Source: Armatimonadota bacterium (lineage in GTDB: Bacteria > Armatimonadota > UBA5829 > DTLH01). Taken from it: a DNA stretch of 62,205 nucleotides. The stretch's first letter is position 1; each line of letters begins with the position of its first letter. The notes beneath the pieces are model-generated. The model worked only from the letters and a program-made list of their open reading frames with translations, was not told the origin of the DNA and ran no database searches. Shown in pieces: positions 9,379-17,288 of the stretch. Location of the stretch: NCBI GenBank assembly GCA_029551395.1, contig JAKPFN010000047.1, positions 1 to 62,205 on the forward strand, written 5' to 3'. Position numbers and translations under genes: made by a program.

Positions 9379-9576
9379 TCAAAATCTACTACTCACATTG
9401 CTGACTATATCATCAATACTGTTATATGCTTTATCCGGAATCTTTTCCGCAATGGATAATATGTTGTCCGGTGCGTTTTTCTCCTCTAAATGATTGATGA
9501 TCTCAGACTTGCTTGCAGGGAAACTCAGCCCTTCCAAATACTTCTTGACATCACCTATCGAGCCTAAAAAGTCCAT
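9379..9576 (-). CDS. DUF2795 family small protein
   Basis: 65 residues. The segment YLEGLSFPASKSEIINHLEE, then NAPDNILSIAEKIPDKAYNSIDDI, fits DUF2795, a small helical family often found next to stress or housekeeping genes and of unknown function. AGGAGGT lies 9 bases before the ATG, which supports real expression. No signal peptide, membrane segment or cysteine is present. It stands alone between msrA (convergent) and the M60-like gene. Confidence 0.75.
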   Translation of the reverse strand: MDFLGSIGDVKKYLEGLSFPASKSEIINHLEEKNAPDNILSIAEKIPDKAYNSIDDIVSNVSSRF

Positions 9577-9652
9577 AACTTCAACTACCTCCTGTATGGT
9601 CGATTACCTGACCTTGTCTTACCCGGAGGCAGCTTGATATATGGCAGCCAGG

Positions 9653-11884
9653 CTACTGAGGCGGGAAGTTTTCAGGCATCCATACCGGCAAATCAGCTAC
9701 CTGCTCCCGAGCTTTCTCGGATGTAGGCACACCCCATGCCTGGAAAAATGGCCCAAGATTTCTCCCGACGGTCTTCGATAACCTGATAAGCCATTGATCC
9801 CGCTTCTCATCATCAGTTTTTGGCCGCTCTCCGGCAGGTAAGTCCCGATATTCAACAAACACCTTCTTGTAAGCATCCCAACCAAATGCTTCTTGTATTT
9901 GGATATACATGAGAAGCGCAAGGAACGGATCGCTTTTCCATTTTTCGAAGTCCGGGTTGGACAGGTAAGGTTTCATCATCTTGATTCGGCCTTCAGGAGA
10001 AAAATCCCGCAGCTCAACAGGCTTTTTGCCGAGCACTGTGTCATAGACATACAGGGTAAACAGGTTGACGGTCACCTCTCCAGTGCCTTCGAATGTCCAA
10101 TCCGGTAACTGGTGGTTGTGCCCCATCTCATGGAAAAGCCCCCAGACTCCTCCGTGGCTGTTTGAGAGGATTGCGTCTTTGTTTACCATCGTATCAACAA
10201 TGTCCAGATGAGTCATCATTGGGTAGCCTGAATGCATGTAACCTGCGCTGATTTGGACATCTGCAACGTAGCGTTCAGGCCGCTGCCGATCACGCGGCCA
10301 GCCTGCAAGGTCGGCAATTGCATCAGAAATCTGGTCCCAAAGCCTCATAACCGGTTCCGGGTCTTCCAGTTCCCTGATTGCAGACGATGGAACAGTAATT
10401 ATGACCTTGTCGGTTGCCAGTTCAGCCCAGGGTGCAGGATTTTTACGGTTCTGCTGCCATTGGGATTGAGTGGTCTCGCCCAGTTTGAAGTATGGCGCTT
10501 TGACTCCGTTGTGGATTCCGAACGTAAGCTCTCCTAAATCACAGTTTTCCGGCACTTCTATGTAGACCAGTCCTCCAAAAGCATTTGCGGCTTCCTGTAA
10601 GAGACTTTCCATCACAAATGTTCTGGTGATTTCAGGCACACGTTTCCAAGTATCCAGGTGCCAGATTGTATCGCTGTGGCAGCCGATTCTGACTCGGAAG
10701 TTCTTATCCATTACCAAGGGTGATGCATAAACTGTTATGCGTTCTCCGGGTGCTGCGTAGATACCCGTGCTGTGCCATCCTGGGATGCTGGTGTTGATTT
10801 TAACTCGCTCTCCAAGTCCGGCAGCTTCACCTCGGTTCGGAGACGCTCCGGGGAAATCATCTGCTGCAGGATGGGCGCGCACTTCTGTGATTGGACTTCT
10901 GTTAATCTCGTTTACCTGCAGTGTGAGGAGCAGTCTGGCAAGCGGGTCTTTGGCAGTAAGCGGTTTTTCGCTGGTTGGAATCAATTCAGACTGGTGTTCT
11001 GCCTGAAGAGCACGCAGTTCAGGCAGGATTTCTTTATCAGTGCTCGGTAGAGACATTGCTGCACGAGTCACAATCCAGCCAGCCTGAGCTACTTCATCTT
11101 CGGTAAATACGTCTTTGTCTTGTGAATAAGTCTTTATTACATTGAGCGCATGTTTGGCATTGGTAAGTTCTCCAGGCGTATCCTTTACAGAAAAACCATT
11201 TTTGGTAGTCCGGTCGAGCATACCATCAGCCCACATGATGCCCAGTGGAGCAAGCAACTTGTTACCGGGAAGTTCAATAAGGCTTTTTCCTGGATTGAGT
11301 TGAAGCCATCCCCAACCTAGTCCGGCTGTGATGAACCCTCCTCCAGCCTTGATGAACGCCATGACTGCATCCATATCCGCATCAGAGAACGCCGCAGGGA
11401 CGGCACACAGTACATCATAATTCGCCAGCTCGGTAGCCTGCAGGGGAAGCGATATATCATCCGCCTGCACCGAATGTTTTCTCAGAAATTCGAGCATTCC
11501 CGGTGAGTTCACAACGGCAACACGCTGCTTGGCTAGCTCGTCTTTTCCGGCAGACCAGGAGACTGCATTCAGCATCAATCTGCCTGTATCCATTGTGTTC
11601 AACGTTTCTTTATCGAAGTAGCCATCGTGCCCAAATACGACAATCCTGCCGCTTGCTACACGGCCTGCAGCGACGACCGGTTCATCAATCTTCCCAACCT
11701 TACCGGTTACAACAGCAAAAGCGTTATCGCCAGACACACAAAGCGGCCCTGGCACACCAGGCGCGGCGATTTCGTTTACGCCATCAAGTAAAAACTCCAA
11801 ATCCTCTTTAGGAACATCTGCTCTTACTGCCACAAAAGATAAAGTGACAAAAAAGAGGGCTGCAACAAATAATCTTACTCCCAT
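9653..11884 (-). CDS. Secreted M60-like (enhancin-type) metallopeptidase
   Basis: 743 residues. An N-terminal signal peptide (VRLFVAALFFVTLSFVAVRA) is followed by about 300 residues that look like a GATase1/ThuA-type fold (repeated AFIKAGGGFITAGLGWGW, LLAPLGIMW). A middle beta-rich region contains GWHSTGIYAAPGERITVY, seen in M60 proteins. The catalytic zinc motif HEMGHNHQ lies at 585-589, with a downstream Glu in FEGTGEVTVNLF. M60-like enzymes cut heavily glycosylated proteins such as mucins, so this one may act on extracellular glycoproteins. The gene is alone on its strand. The substrate is unknown. Confidence 0.85.
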   Translation of the reverse strand: MGVRLFVAALFFVTLSFVAVRADVPKEDLEFLLDGVNEIAAPGVPGPLCVSGDNAFAVVTGKVGKIDEPVVAAGRVASGRIVVFGHDGYFDKETLNTMDTGRLMLNAVSWSAGKDELAKQRVAVVNSPGMLEFLRKHSVQADDISLPLQATELANYDVLCAVPAAFSDADMDAVMAFIKAGGGFITAGLGWGWLQLNPGKSLIELPGNKLLAPLGIMWADGMLDRTTKNGFSVKDTPGELTNAKHALNVIKTYSQDKDVFTEDEVAQAGWIVTRAAMSLPSTDKEILPELRALQAEHQSELIPTSEKPLTAKDPLARLLLTLQVNEINRSPITEVRAHPAADDFPGASPNRGEAAGLGERVKINTSIPGWHSTGIYAAPGERITVYASPLVMDKNFRVRIGCHSDTIWHLDTWKRVPEITRTFVMESLLQEAANAFGGLVYIEVPENCDLGELTFGIHNGVKAPYFKLGETTQSQWQQNRKNPAPWAELATDKVIITVPSSAIRELEDPEPVMRLWDQISDAIADLAGWPRDRQRPERYVADVQISAGYMHSGYPMMTHLDIVDTMVNKDAILSNSHGGVWGLFHEMGHNHQLPDWTFEGTGEVTVNLFTLYVYDTVLGKKPVELRDFSPEGRIKMMKPYLSNPDFEKWKSDPFLALLMYIQIQEAFGWDAYKKVFVEYRDLPAGERPKTDDEKRDQWLIRLSKTVGRNLGPFFQAWGVPTSEKAREQVADLPVWMPENFPPQ

Positions 11885-12062
11885 CCTTCTCCTCCAGGTA
11901 GAGTTGACTCAGGTAGACCGTAATACCCGCACTTCCTGCTTTCAGTATAGCTTACCTGGCAGGCTTGCGTGAACATTTTATAGAGCAAATTATTTGTGAC
12001 AAAGCTGTTACATGAAGGAGATGTGCGGTTCAGTCTCAACATGCAGTTACGGAAGAACATCC

Positions 12063-12083
12063 GGGGGCTAAAAAGCAGCCCCC
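12063..12083. terminator. Stem-loop downstream of osmC-like gene
   Basis: GGGGGCT and AGCCCCC form a 7-bp stem with loop AAAAAGC, 27 bases beyond the stop of the OsmC gene. There is no clear T run on the minus strand, so termination may be weak. Confidence 0.45.
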
Positions 12084-12109
12084 AAACTCAGATAGAGGAT
12101 TCAACTCCG

Positions 12110-12529
12110 TTAAATCAACTTTACATCCATAGTGATGTCCACTCCAGCCAATGCTTTTGAAACAGGGCAGCCTTCTTTGGCCGAGGTAGCATGAACTTTG
12201 AAAGTATCTTCGTCAATGCCATCAACCTCAGCTTCTGTCTGAAGGTGACTTTTCGTAATTGTAAACTCGTCACCTGTTTTTTCGACCGTGACTTTGGCTG
12301 TAGTGCTGATGCGTTTTGGATTGTAACCAGCTCCGGCAAGAACCGCAGCAAGCGCCATACTGAAACATCCCGCATGAGCTGCAGCAATCAACTCCTCGGG
12401 ATTTGTACCTGGACCTTCTTCAAAACGAGAAGCAACCGAGTAAGGTCCTTCAAATCCGCTGAAGCTGATTTTTCCATTACCTTCTCTCAGATTGCCTCTC
12501 CACTCGGCGTTAGCTTTACGTGTTGGCAT
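12110..12529 (-). CDS. OsmC family peroxiredoxin-like protein
   Basis: 139 residues, normal for OsmC. Both family cysteines are present: Cys55 in AAHAGCFSMAL and Cys121 in AKEGCPVSKAL. Other matches are GPGTNPEELIAAAHAG and AEVDGIDEDTF. OsmC/Ohr enzymes reduce organic hydroperoxides; this sequence fits the OsmC branch more than Ohr. An A-G rich box precedes the ATG (GGGGGGAATC). It stands as a single gene between the M60-like gene and a small membrane protein gene. It complements MsrA and the peroxiredoxin at the window end in oxidative stress defence. Confidence 0.92.
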   Translation of the reverse strand: MPTRKANAEWRGNLREGNGKISFSGFEGPYSVASRFEEGPGTNPEELIAAAHAGCFSMALAAVLAGAGYNPKRISTTAKVTVEKTGDEFTITKSHLQTEAEVDGIDEDTFKVHATSAKEGCPVSKALAGVDITMDVKLI

Positions 12530-12690
12530 GATTCCCCCCTATCTCATGATAAGTATGAAGCAATATTTATGTTTTATACCAACATACCCTGATAGCCCTA
12601 TCATCTATGATGAAATATATAAAAGAATATTGCAAGCTGGGTAAGAACTTTATAAGCAATAAGCGTAAACAGTTGAATGGAGAGAGTACG

Positions 12691-12906
12691 ATGGGAATTG
12701 CATCGTTAATTATAGGAATCGCAGCGATAATACTTTATCTGATAAGCCTACTTCCACTTATTGGTTTTATCAATGTAGTAGCTATTGCAATTGCAGTGAT
12801 TGGCGCAATATTGGGATTGATTGGGCTTGCTGGATTCACTAAAAGAATAGCTACAATTGGATTAGTAATAAATATCCTGGTAATTATCCTGGGGATAATA
12901 AGATAA
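12691..12906 (+). CDS. Small two- to three-helix membrane protein
   Basis: 71 residues, almost wholly hydrophobic: IASLIIGIAAIILYLISLLPLIGFI, VVAIAIAVIGAILGLIGLAGF, then after the basic loop TKRIATIG a last segment LVINILVIILGIIR. I chose the ATG at 12691 because GGAGAG lies 6 bases upstream; an earlier ATG at 12607 has no such box. The pattern resembles DUF4190-type small membrane proteins, but I cannot name a function. The AT-rich composition differs from the flanking genes. Confidence 0.65.
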   Translation: MGIASLIIGIAAIILYLISLLPLIGFINVVAIAIAVIGAILGLIGLAGFTKRIATIGLVINILVIILGIIR

Positions 12907-12959
12907 TCCAACAGCAAGTTTATGGTGGCGGTCATTGATTAACAACCGCCACCTTTTAT

Positions 12960-14177
12960 CTATTTTCTCCGCCGGTAAGCGAAAAGAACTCCGGCACACG
13001 GCACCAGCAGCGCAAAGAGCGATGAAGGCTCTGGTACTGCAGGGGTATAGTTGGCATAAATAAACGGATTGCCTATCAGGTTGTGGCCCCACATCTGCCT
13101 GTATATATCTACCTGATCCTGATATGACAGATGCAGATATTCCGGGCTGTTCACAAGCTTCTGGAGTGCAAACCACCCCTGGCCTACGTAGCCTCCGTTT
13201 GCAAGTACATCGTAGATGGCATACTTCTCACCCATTCCATAAGACCACGAAGTGCCTGCTGAGACCTGGCCGATGCTATTGCCAAAGCAGTACATCTGGG
13301 CGATGTTATAGTTTGGAGATTCATTGAACGCCGCACTGTGACAGCCATAGATGAATGTCATAATCGCTCCGCCGGTCATACGGTCGATATCATTTGAAGT
13401 CACGCCACCAACATCAAATTGCTGACCTTCGCACCAGGCATGACTCATCGGATCGCATATCTCATACCGGTTCTGTTGAAGCAGATTAAGGTAATCCTCT
13501 CGGTCAAGATAAGCATCTCCCTCACCAAGGACATCTATATTATTACCGTATAGTTTCGACAAATTGCCGTACTGGTCGAAACTGTTGTGAATACAGTCGT
13601 CGTAGTCCTGGTGATCTGCGATTAGGGCGCTGTGGTTGAACTGGACTTGTCCGGTATAGTAAGCATGGGTCTTATCCAGAAAACTGGCAAGAGATGCCTC
13701 TGATGTACTTGCCGGAGGGCGCATCCATGAACACCAGACCTCTGGGCCTATATTCGTTCCCCAATCATGATAATCATACATCCCGTTGCCATCCGTGTCC
13801 GTGAATGTACAGTCGAGGTCTTCATAGAAGTTACTGTTGATACCTGAGTTGTACCAGGGCCATGTCTGCTCCCAAAGAGCATATTGGATTTGTCCGGCCA
13901 ATATAACGCCATCAACACCATTGTTGTTGTGAAGTATTTTGATGTAGTTTCGCATTTGCTCTGGAGTAAACGACTCGAAGCTGGCGCTGTTACAGATATG
14001 GAGCCTGACATCGAACCTGGCCTCCACATCAGCTTTGTATTGGAGGACTTTATCCATGCATGAAGCGTACTTCTTGTCGATGATAAACGCAACATCGTCT
14101 ACAGCTATGGCTGATTGGCCAACCATCAACAAAAGTACCACGAGTACTGCAGCCAGCAGCAGTTTTGAATCAAACAT
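12960..14177 (-). CDS. PEP-CTERM anchored secreted protein, C25-like caspase fold suspected
   Basis: 405 residues from the ATG at 14177, which has AAAGGAG upstream. Residues 2-24 are a signal peptide (LLLAAVLVVLLLMVGQSAIA). The C-terminus VPEPSSLFALLVPCAGVLFAYRRRK is a standard PEP-CTERM sorting signal, cut by exosortase and linked to export through the envelope and to exopolysaccharide. A His in PMSHAWCEG and a Cys in FIYGCHSAAF are arranged like the His-Cys dyad of gingipain/caspase-like (C25) peptidases, and the end GHNLIGNPFIYAN also resembles that group. Peptidase activity is inference. Asp-rich DTDGNGMYDYHDW may bind calcium. Confidence 0.8.
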   Translation of the reverse strand: MFDSKLLLAAVLVVLLLMVGQSAIAVDDVAFIIDKKYASCMDKVLQYKADVEARFDVRLHICNSASFESFTPEQMRNYIKILHNNNGVDGVILAGQIQYALWEQTWPWYNSGINSNFYEDLDCTFTDTDGNGMYDYHDWGTNIGPEVWCSWMRPPASTSEASLASFLDKTHAYYTGQVQFNHSALIADHQDYDDCIHNSFDQYGNLSKLYGNNIDVLGEGDAYLDREDYLNLLQQNRYEICDPMSHAWCEGQQFDVGGVTSNDIDRMTGGAIMTFIYGCHSAAFNESPNYNIAQMYCFGNSIGQVSAGTSWSYGMGEKYAIYDVLANGGYVGQGWFALQKLVNSPEYLHLSYQDQVDIYRQMWGHNLIGNPFIYANYTPAVPEPSSLFALLVPCAGVLFAYRRRK

Positions 14178-14344
14178 ACAATTCTCCTTTCCGCTCTCAA
14201 AGCGAATCGGACATCCCAAATCTCTCCCGCTACCGTGTCGGTTAGTCCAATACAATAATCGTGCCAACCAGCGCATTATTTCGCATTGGGCAGTTTATTT
14301 TATGCTGGGCTGCTGGTTTGAATCAACTTTGTTCTCATTCGAGG

Positions 14345-14782
14345 TCAAAATGCAGCAATTTCTTGGAGTTTGTCCCAGTCGATATACATCAGGACTATCT
14401 CCAGCATCGGATACTGGGACTTTATAATCTGATACGCTTCATGCAGCCGCTCCGTATGGAAAGCCATCTCCTCAACCTGACCGGGAAACCGGCTGCTTCC
14501 TCCGTAAGTCCCGCAATCTATGTGGTCCACCATAATCAAACGTCTAATACCATGCAAACTGACGGCTATTTTGAGGGCATTAAGAACAATTTGCCGGTGG
14601 GAATCGTCAATTATAGCTTTTGATGCACCTGGAACCGCCAGGATGTCAAAATCTCGGTATCCAGCCTGAGAAAGCAGCTCATTTATCTTCTTTCTGAACC
14701 GAAAGTCCATGCAGACGAGAGCAAGGTTCTCACACTCAACACCTTTGTTCCGATAGGGATTGACATATCCAAATGTTGGCAT
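14345..14782 (-). CDS. Beta-carbonic anhydrase-like zinc protein
   Basis: 145 residues, shorter than classic beta-carbonic anhydrases. Zinc ligand candidates are Cys24 in VCMDFRF and His87/Cys90 in VDHIDCGTYGG, matching the C...HxxC pattern of the family; Asp26 and Arg28 fit the CxDxR dyad. The middle segment ILAVPGASKAI also fits. The active-site surroundings differ from true enzymes (CMDFRF instead of CxDSR), so it may be a carbonic-anhydrase-related protein of another function. It lies upstream of the PEP-CTERM gene on the same strand, with a 167-base gap. Confidence 0.7.
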   Translation of the reverse strand: MPTFGYVNPYRNKGVECENLALVCMDFRFRKKINELLSQAGYRDFDILAVPGASKAIIDDSHRQIVLNALKIAVSLHGIRRLIMVDHIDCGTYGGSSRFPGQVEEMAFHTERLHEAYQIIKSQYPMLEIVLMYIDWDKLQEIAAF

Positions 14783-15021
14783 CAGATACTCCGTTTATAT
14801 GTGTTTACCAAAAGCAGCAAGAGATGTCAATGATCATCAAACCGCACCAGTATTCTTAAAATCTCATAGTCAAACATTTAGATCCTCTCGAACTAGTTTC
14901 TACAATATGATAGAATGGTTTGTTGCTAATATGGGGTATACCCGTTAGGAACTCGACAGCTCAAGGTTGAGTCCTTAAAATAGTGACTTCAAAGATGAAT
15001 CACTTGGAGGCAGTGAATTCG

Positions 15022-17199
15022 ATGCTGAATCACTTGGAAGCAAAAGACCTATTCGCCAAATATGGCATTACACTCGAAGGAACGGAATACACCAGCCTTG
15101 ATGATGCAGCCAAAGCCATCAGAGAAGGTGGAACATATTTCCTTAAGCTGGTTTCTGACAGTGAAGAAGCCACACATAAGACAGAGTTCGGCTATGTAGC
15201 CAAAATAACAAACACATCAGACCTAGAAGAAGCCTGGGAGAAGATGACTTCTACAGCCAACTCCCACGGCCACACCAACATCAGATTTGTTCTTCAGGAA
15301 GCACGCTCAGGGCACGAAGTGATGATTGGAGCCAAAAGAGACCCAATCTTCGGCTTCCAGATTATCTTCACTCCTGAAGGCGGTAAATATGCTGAGGTTT
15401 ATGCTAAAGGTACCCCGCCGTCTGTAAGGGTCGGACGGATTGATATCGAAGAATCAAAGCAAATGATTACCGAGCACGTGCTTTCACCTAAGATTATGGG
15501 AGTCCGTGGGGAAGCACCTTCGGATATCGATGCACTTGCCAGATTAATCTCCAAACTTTCTATTTTGATGGAAGAAAACCCTCAAGTGCTGGCGTTCGAC
15601 TTAAACCCGGTTTTCGTTCATCCTGATGGAATCAATCTGGTGGATGCTCGGGTAGAGGTTACAGACAGTCCCCAGGTTCTGCCGGAAATCGAGACCAACA
15701 GAAGCCTGTGGGTATTCATCAGGCCGCAGTGCGCATTAGTGGTTCTGGCTTCAGCCAAACCGAACTCCGTCGGGATGAAGCTTCTGCAGAATGTCATCAA
15801 GAGCGTAGGTAAGGCTTACGTGATGCTTCCAACAGGAAAAGGTCGGGAGCATTTAGAGGAACTGGGAATACGTGTAGTAGATGATGTCCCAAGCGGTTGT
15901 GATTTGCTGGTCTATGCAGGAATGCCTGCCGATGCGCCTGCAATTATGTCAAAATTCCGGGAAAAAGGCGGCCAGGGCGCAGTCATCATCTCAAGCGACT
16001 TCTCAGAAACAGGCAATAATGAGCTTGAAATCGAGCTTCATAAAGCTGCAGGACGGATACCTTATTTTGGGCCGAACTGCTTAGGCGTCTACAGTGCCAG
16101 ACATAATACGTTTTTCATCGATGAGAAGCGGACTACATATCCGGCAACCAATGGAGGGTTCGCTTTCTTCACTCAAAGCGGATCTTTAGCGGCTGAGTCT
16201 TTCTGTGAATACACAAGCACGCATGGAATTCCGGTAAATGCCATAATCTCTCTTGGAAATGGCTCAGGGATTACATTTGCTGAGATTCTTAACCGTGTTG
16301 CTGACGAGCCTACCGTCAACGCTATGGTCATCCACCTGGAAGGAGGTCTGAAAGAAGGCGAAGGCCCGCATTTTGTCGAAGCACTAAAGAAGGCAACCAG
16401 CATTAAACCAGTGTTGATTCTTCCCGCAGGACTCAGCGAGAAAGGCAGAAAGAGCGCAGCTTCTCATACCGGTAGAATGACTGGAGGGGCTGATGCACTG
16501 AAGGCAGCGCTCAAACAGGGCGGAGCTATAGTGGCTGAAAGTGAGGAGCAGCTTCGGTTGGCAGTCTGGATGCTTCATGTCATGCCAAGAGCCGTCGAGA
16601 AAGCCGTTATCTTTACAGGCGGCGGTGGTAAAGGCGTTCTTGCCACTGATGCAGCAGAACGCGTAGGCTTAGAGTTAAGGGAAAACCTGCCGGCTGAGTT
16701 CAGCGATACGGTAAGACCGCTTATCCCAACTTTTGCAGACCCAACCAAGAACCCGTTTGACTTCACTGGCTCGGTTACATTGGATGGATTTGTGGAAACG
16801 CTCAAGCACTCGAAAATGCTGGGCAGTCCCGGCGTGTTTTACTACGGGTATCATGTTCCTGGAGCAACTGTAACATTCAGGGACGGCAAGCCAGTAGGCG
16901 TAGATGCACTGCAGGCTATAGACAGGATTGCTTCTACAATTAAGGAGTATGAGCTGCCGTTCGTGCTGCATATTATTGGGGCTACAGGTCTGTCCAAAGC
17001 TGTAGAAAGTAAAGCTGAGGAACACGGGATTGTCGTCACCAGGACATCCAGCGCAGATCTGGTCCTTAGCGCGTTGAAACTGACAATGGAAGTGTGGAAA
17101 CGCTATCCCGATATCGATCTGAGAGCTGAATGGAACAGGGTGCCAGATACCAGCCTTAACTGCCTGTTACCTGATCCTCCTACTCCTGTCAATGCGTGA
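15022..17199 (+). CDS. Acyl-CoA synthetase (NDP-forming)-like protein, copy 1
   Basis: 725 residues from ATG 15022, aligned with the start of the paralogue; GGAGG lies 11 bases upstream. Residues 1-220 are an ATP-grasp domain of the succinyl-CoA/acetyl-CoA synthetase beta type (LFAKYGI, KLVSDSEEATHKTE, QEARSGHEVMIGAKRD, FDLNPVFVHPDGINLVDARV). The rest is alpha-like: GPNCLG, FFTQSGSLAAE, SLGNGSGITF and AASHTGRMTGGADA, where His482 is in the place of a family histidine; the family phosphorylates a His during catalysis. These enzymes interconvert acyl-CoA and acid with ATP formation. An in-frame ATG at 14995 within a short duplicated start is an alternative. The acyl substrate is unknown. Confidence 0.85.
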   Translation: MLNHLEAKDLFAKYGITLEGTEYTSLDDAAKAIREGGTYFLKLVSDSEEATHKTEFGYVAKITNTSDLEEAWEKMTSTANSHGHTNIRFVLQEARSGHEVMIGAKRDPIFGFQIIFTPEGGKYAEVYAKGTPPSVRVGRIDIEESKQMITEHVLSPKIMGVRGEAPSDIDALARLISKLSILMEENPQVLAFDLNPVFVHPDGINLVDARVEVTDSPQVLPEIETNRSLWVFIRPQCALVVLASAKPNSVGMKLLQNVIKSVGKAYVMLPTGKGREHLEELGIRVVDDVPSGCDLLVYAGMPADAPAIMSKFREKGGQGAVIISSDFSETGNNELEIELHKAAGRIPYFGPNCLGVYSARHNTFFIDEKRTTYPATNGGFAFFTQSGSLAAESFCEYTSTHGIPVNAIISLGNGSGITFAEILNRVADEPTVNAMVIHLEGGLKEGEGPHFVEALKKATSIKPVLILPAGLSEKGRKSAASHTGRMTGGADALKAALKQGGAIVAESEEQLRLAVWMLHVMPRAVEKAVIFTGGGGKGVLATDAAERVGLELRENLPAEFSDTVRPLIPTFADPTKNPFDFTGSVTLDGFVETLKHSKMLGSPGVFYYGYHVPGATVTFRDGKPVGVDALQAIDRIASTIKEYELPFVLHIIGATGLSKAVESKAEEHGIVVTRTSSADLVLSALKLTMEVWKRYPDIDLRAEWNRVPDTSLNCLLPDPPTPVNA
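15106..15396 (+). repeat. Near-identical tract shared with 17373-17663, copy A
   Basis: 291 bases match the second paralogue with only five differences, all silent (Leu, His, His, Pro, Gly codons). On both sides the two genes differ in sequence and protein. It spans ATP-grasp residues of the AAKAIREGGTYFLK...GGKYAE region. Confidence 0.95.
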
Positions 17200-17235
17200 T
17201 ACTTTAACGTTGTAAGACATAATACAATTGAATAC

Positions 17236-17255
17236 GGGCTGGGCAAAACCAGCCC
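17236..17255 (+). terminator. Hairpin between the two synthetase-like genes
   Basis: GGGCTGG and CCAGCCC form a 7-bp stem with a GCAAAA loop, followed by a T-poor stretch ATACTTATTC. It is a weak terminator or attenuator that may lower expression of the second gene. Confidence 0.4.
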
Positions 17256-17288
17256 ATACTTATTCTAGAATCATAGAGGGTGAATTCG

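Noticed and set aside
8842-12529. Selenocysteine in MsrA or OsmC
   Set aside because: Their active-site residues are encoded by ordinary Cys codons and both frames are uninterrupted.
12607-12690. Longer N-terminus for the small membrane protein
   Set aside because: The added residues are basic and AT-rich with no ribosome binding site, whereas ATG 12691 has GGAGAG at good spacing.
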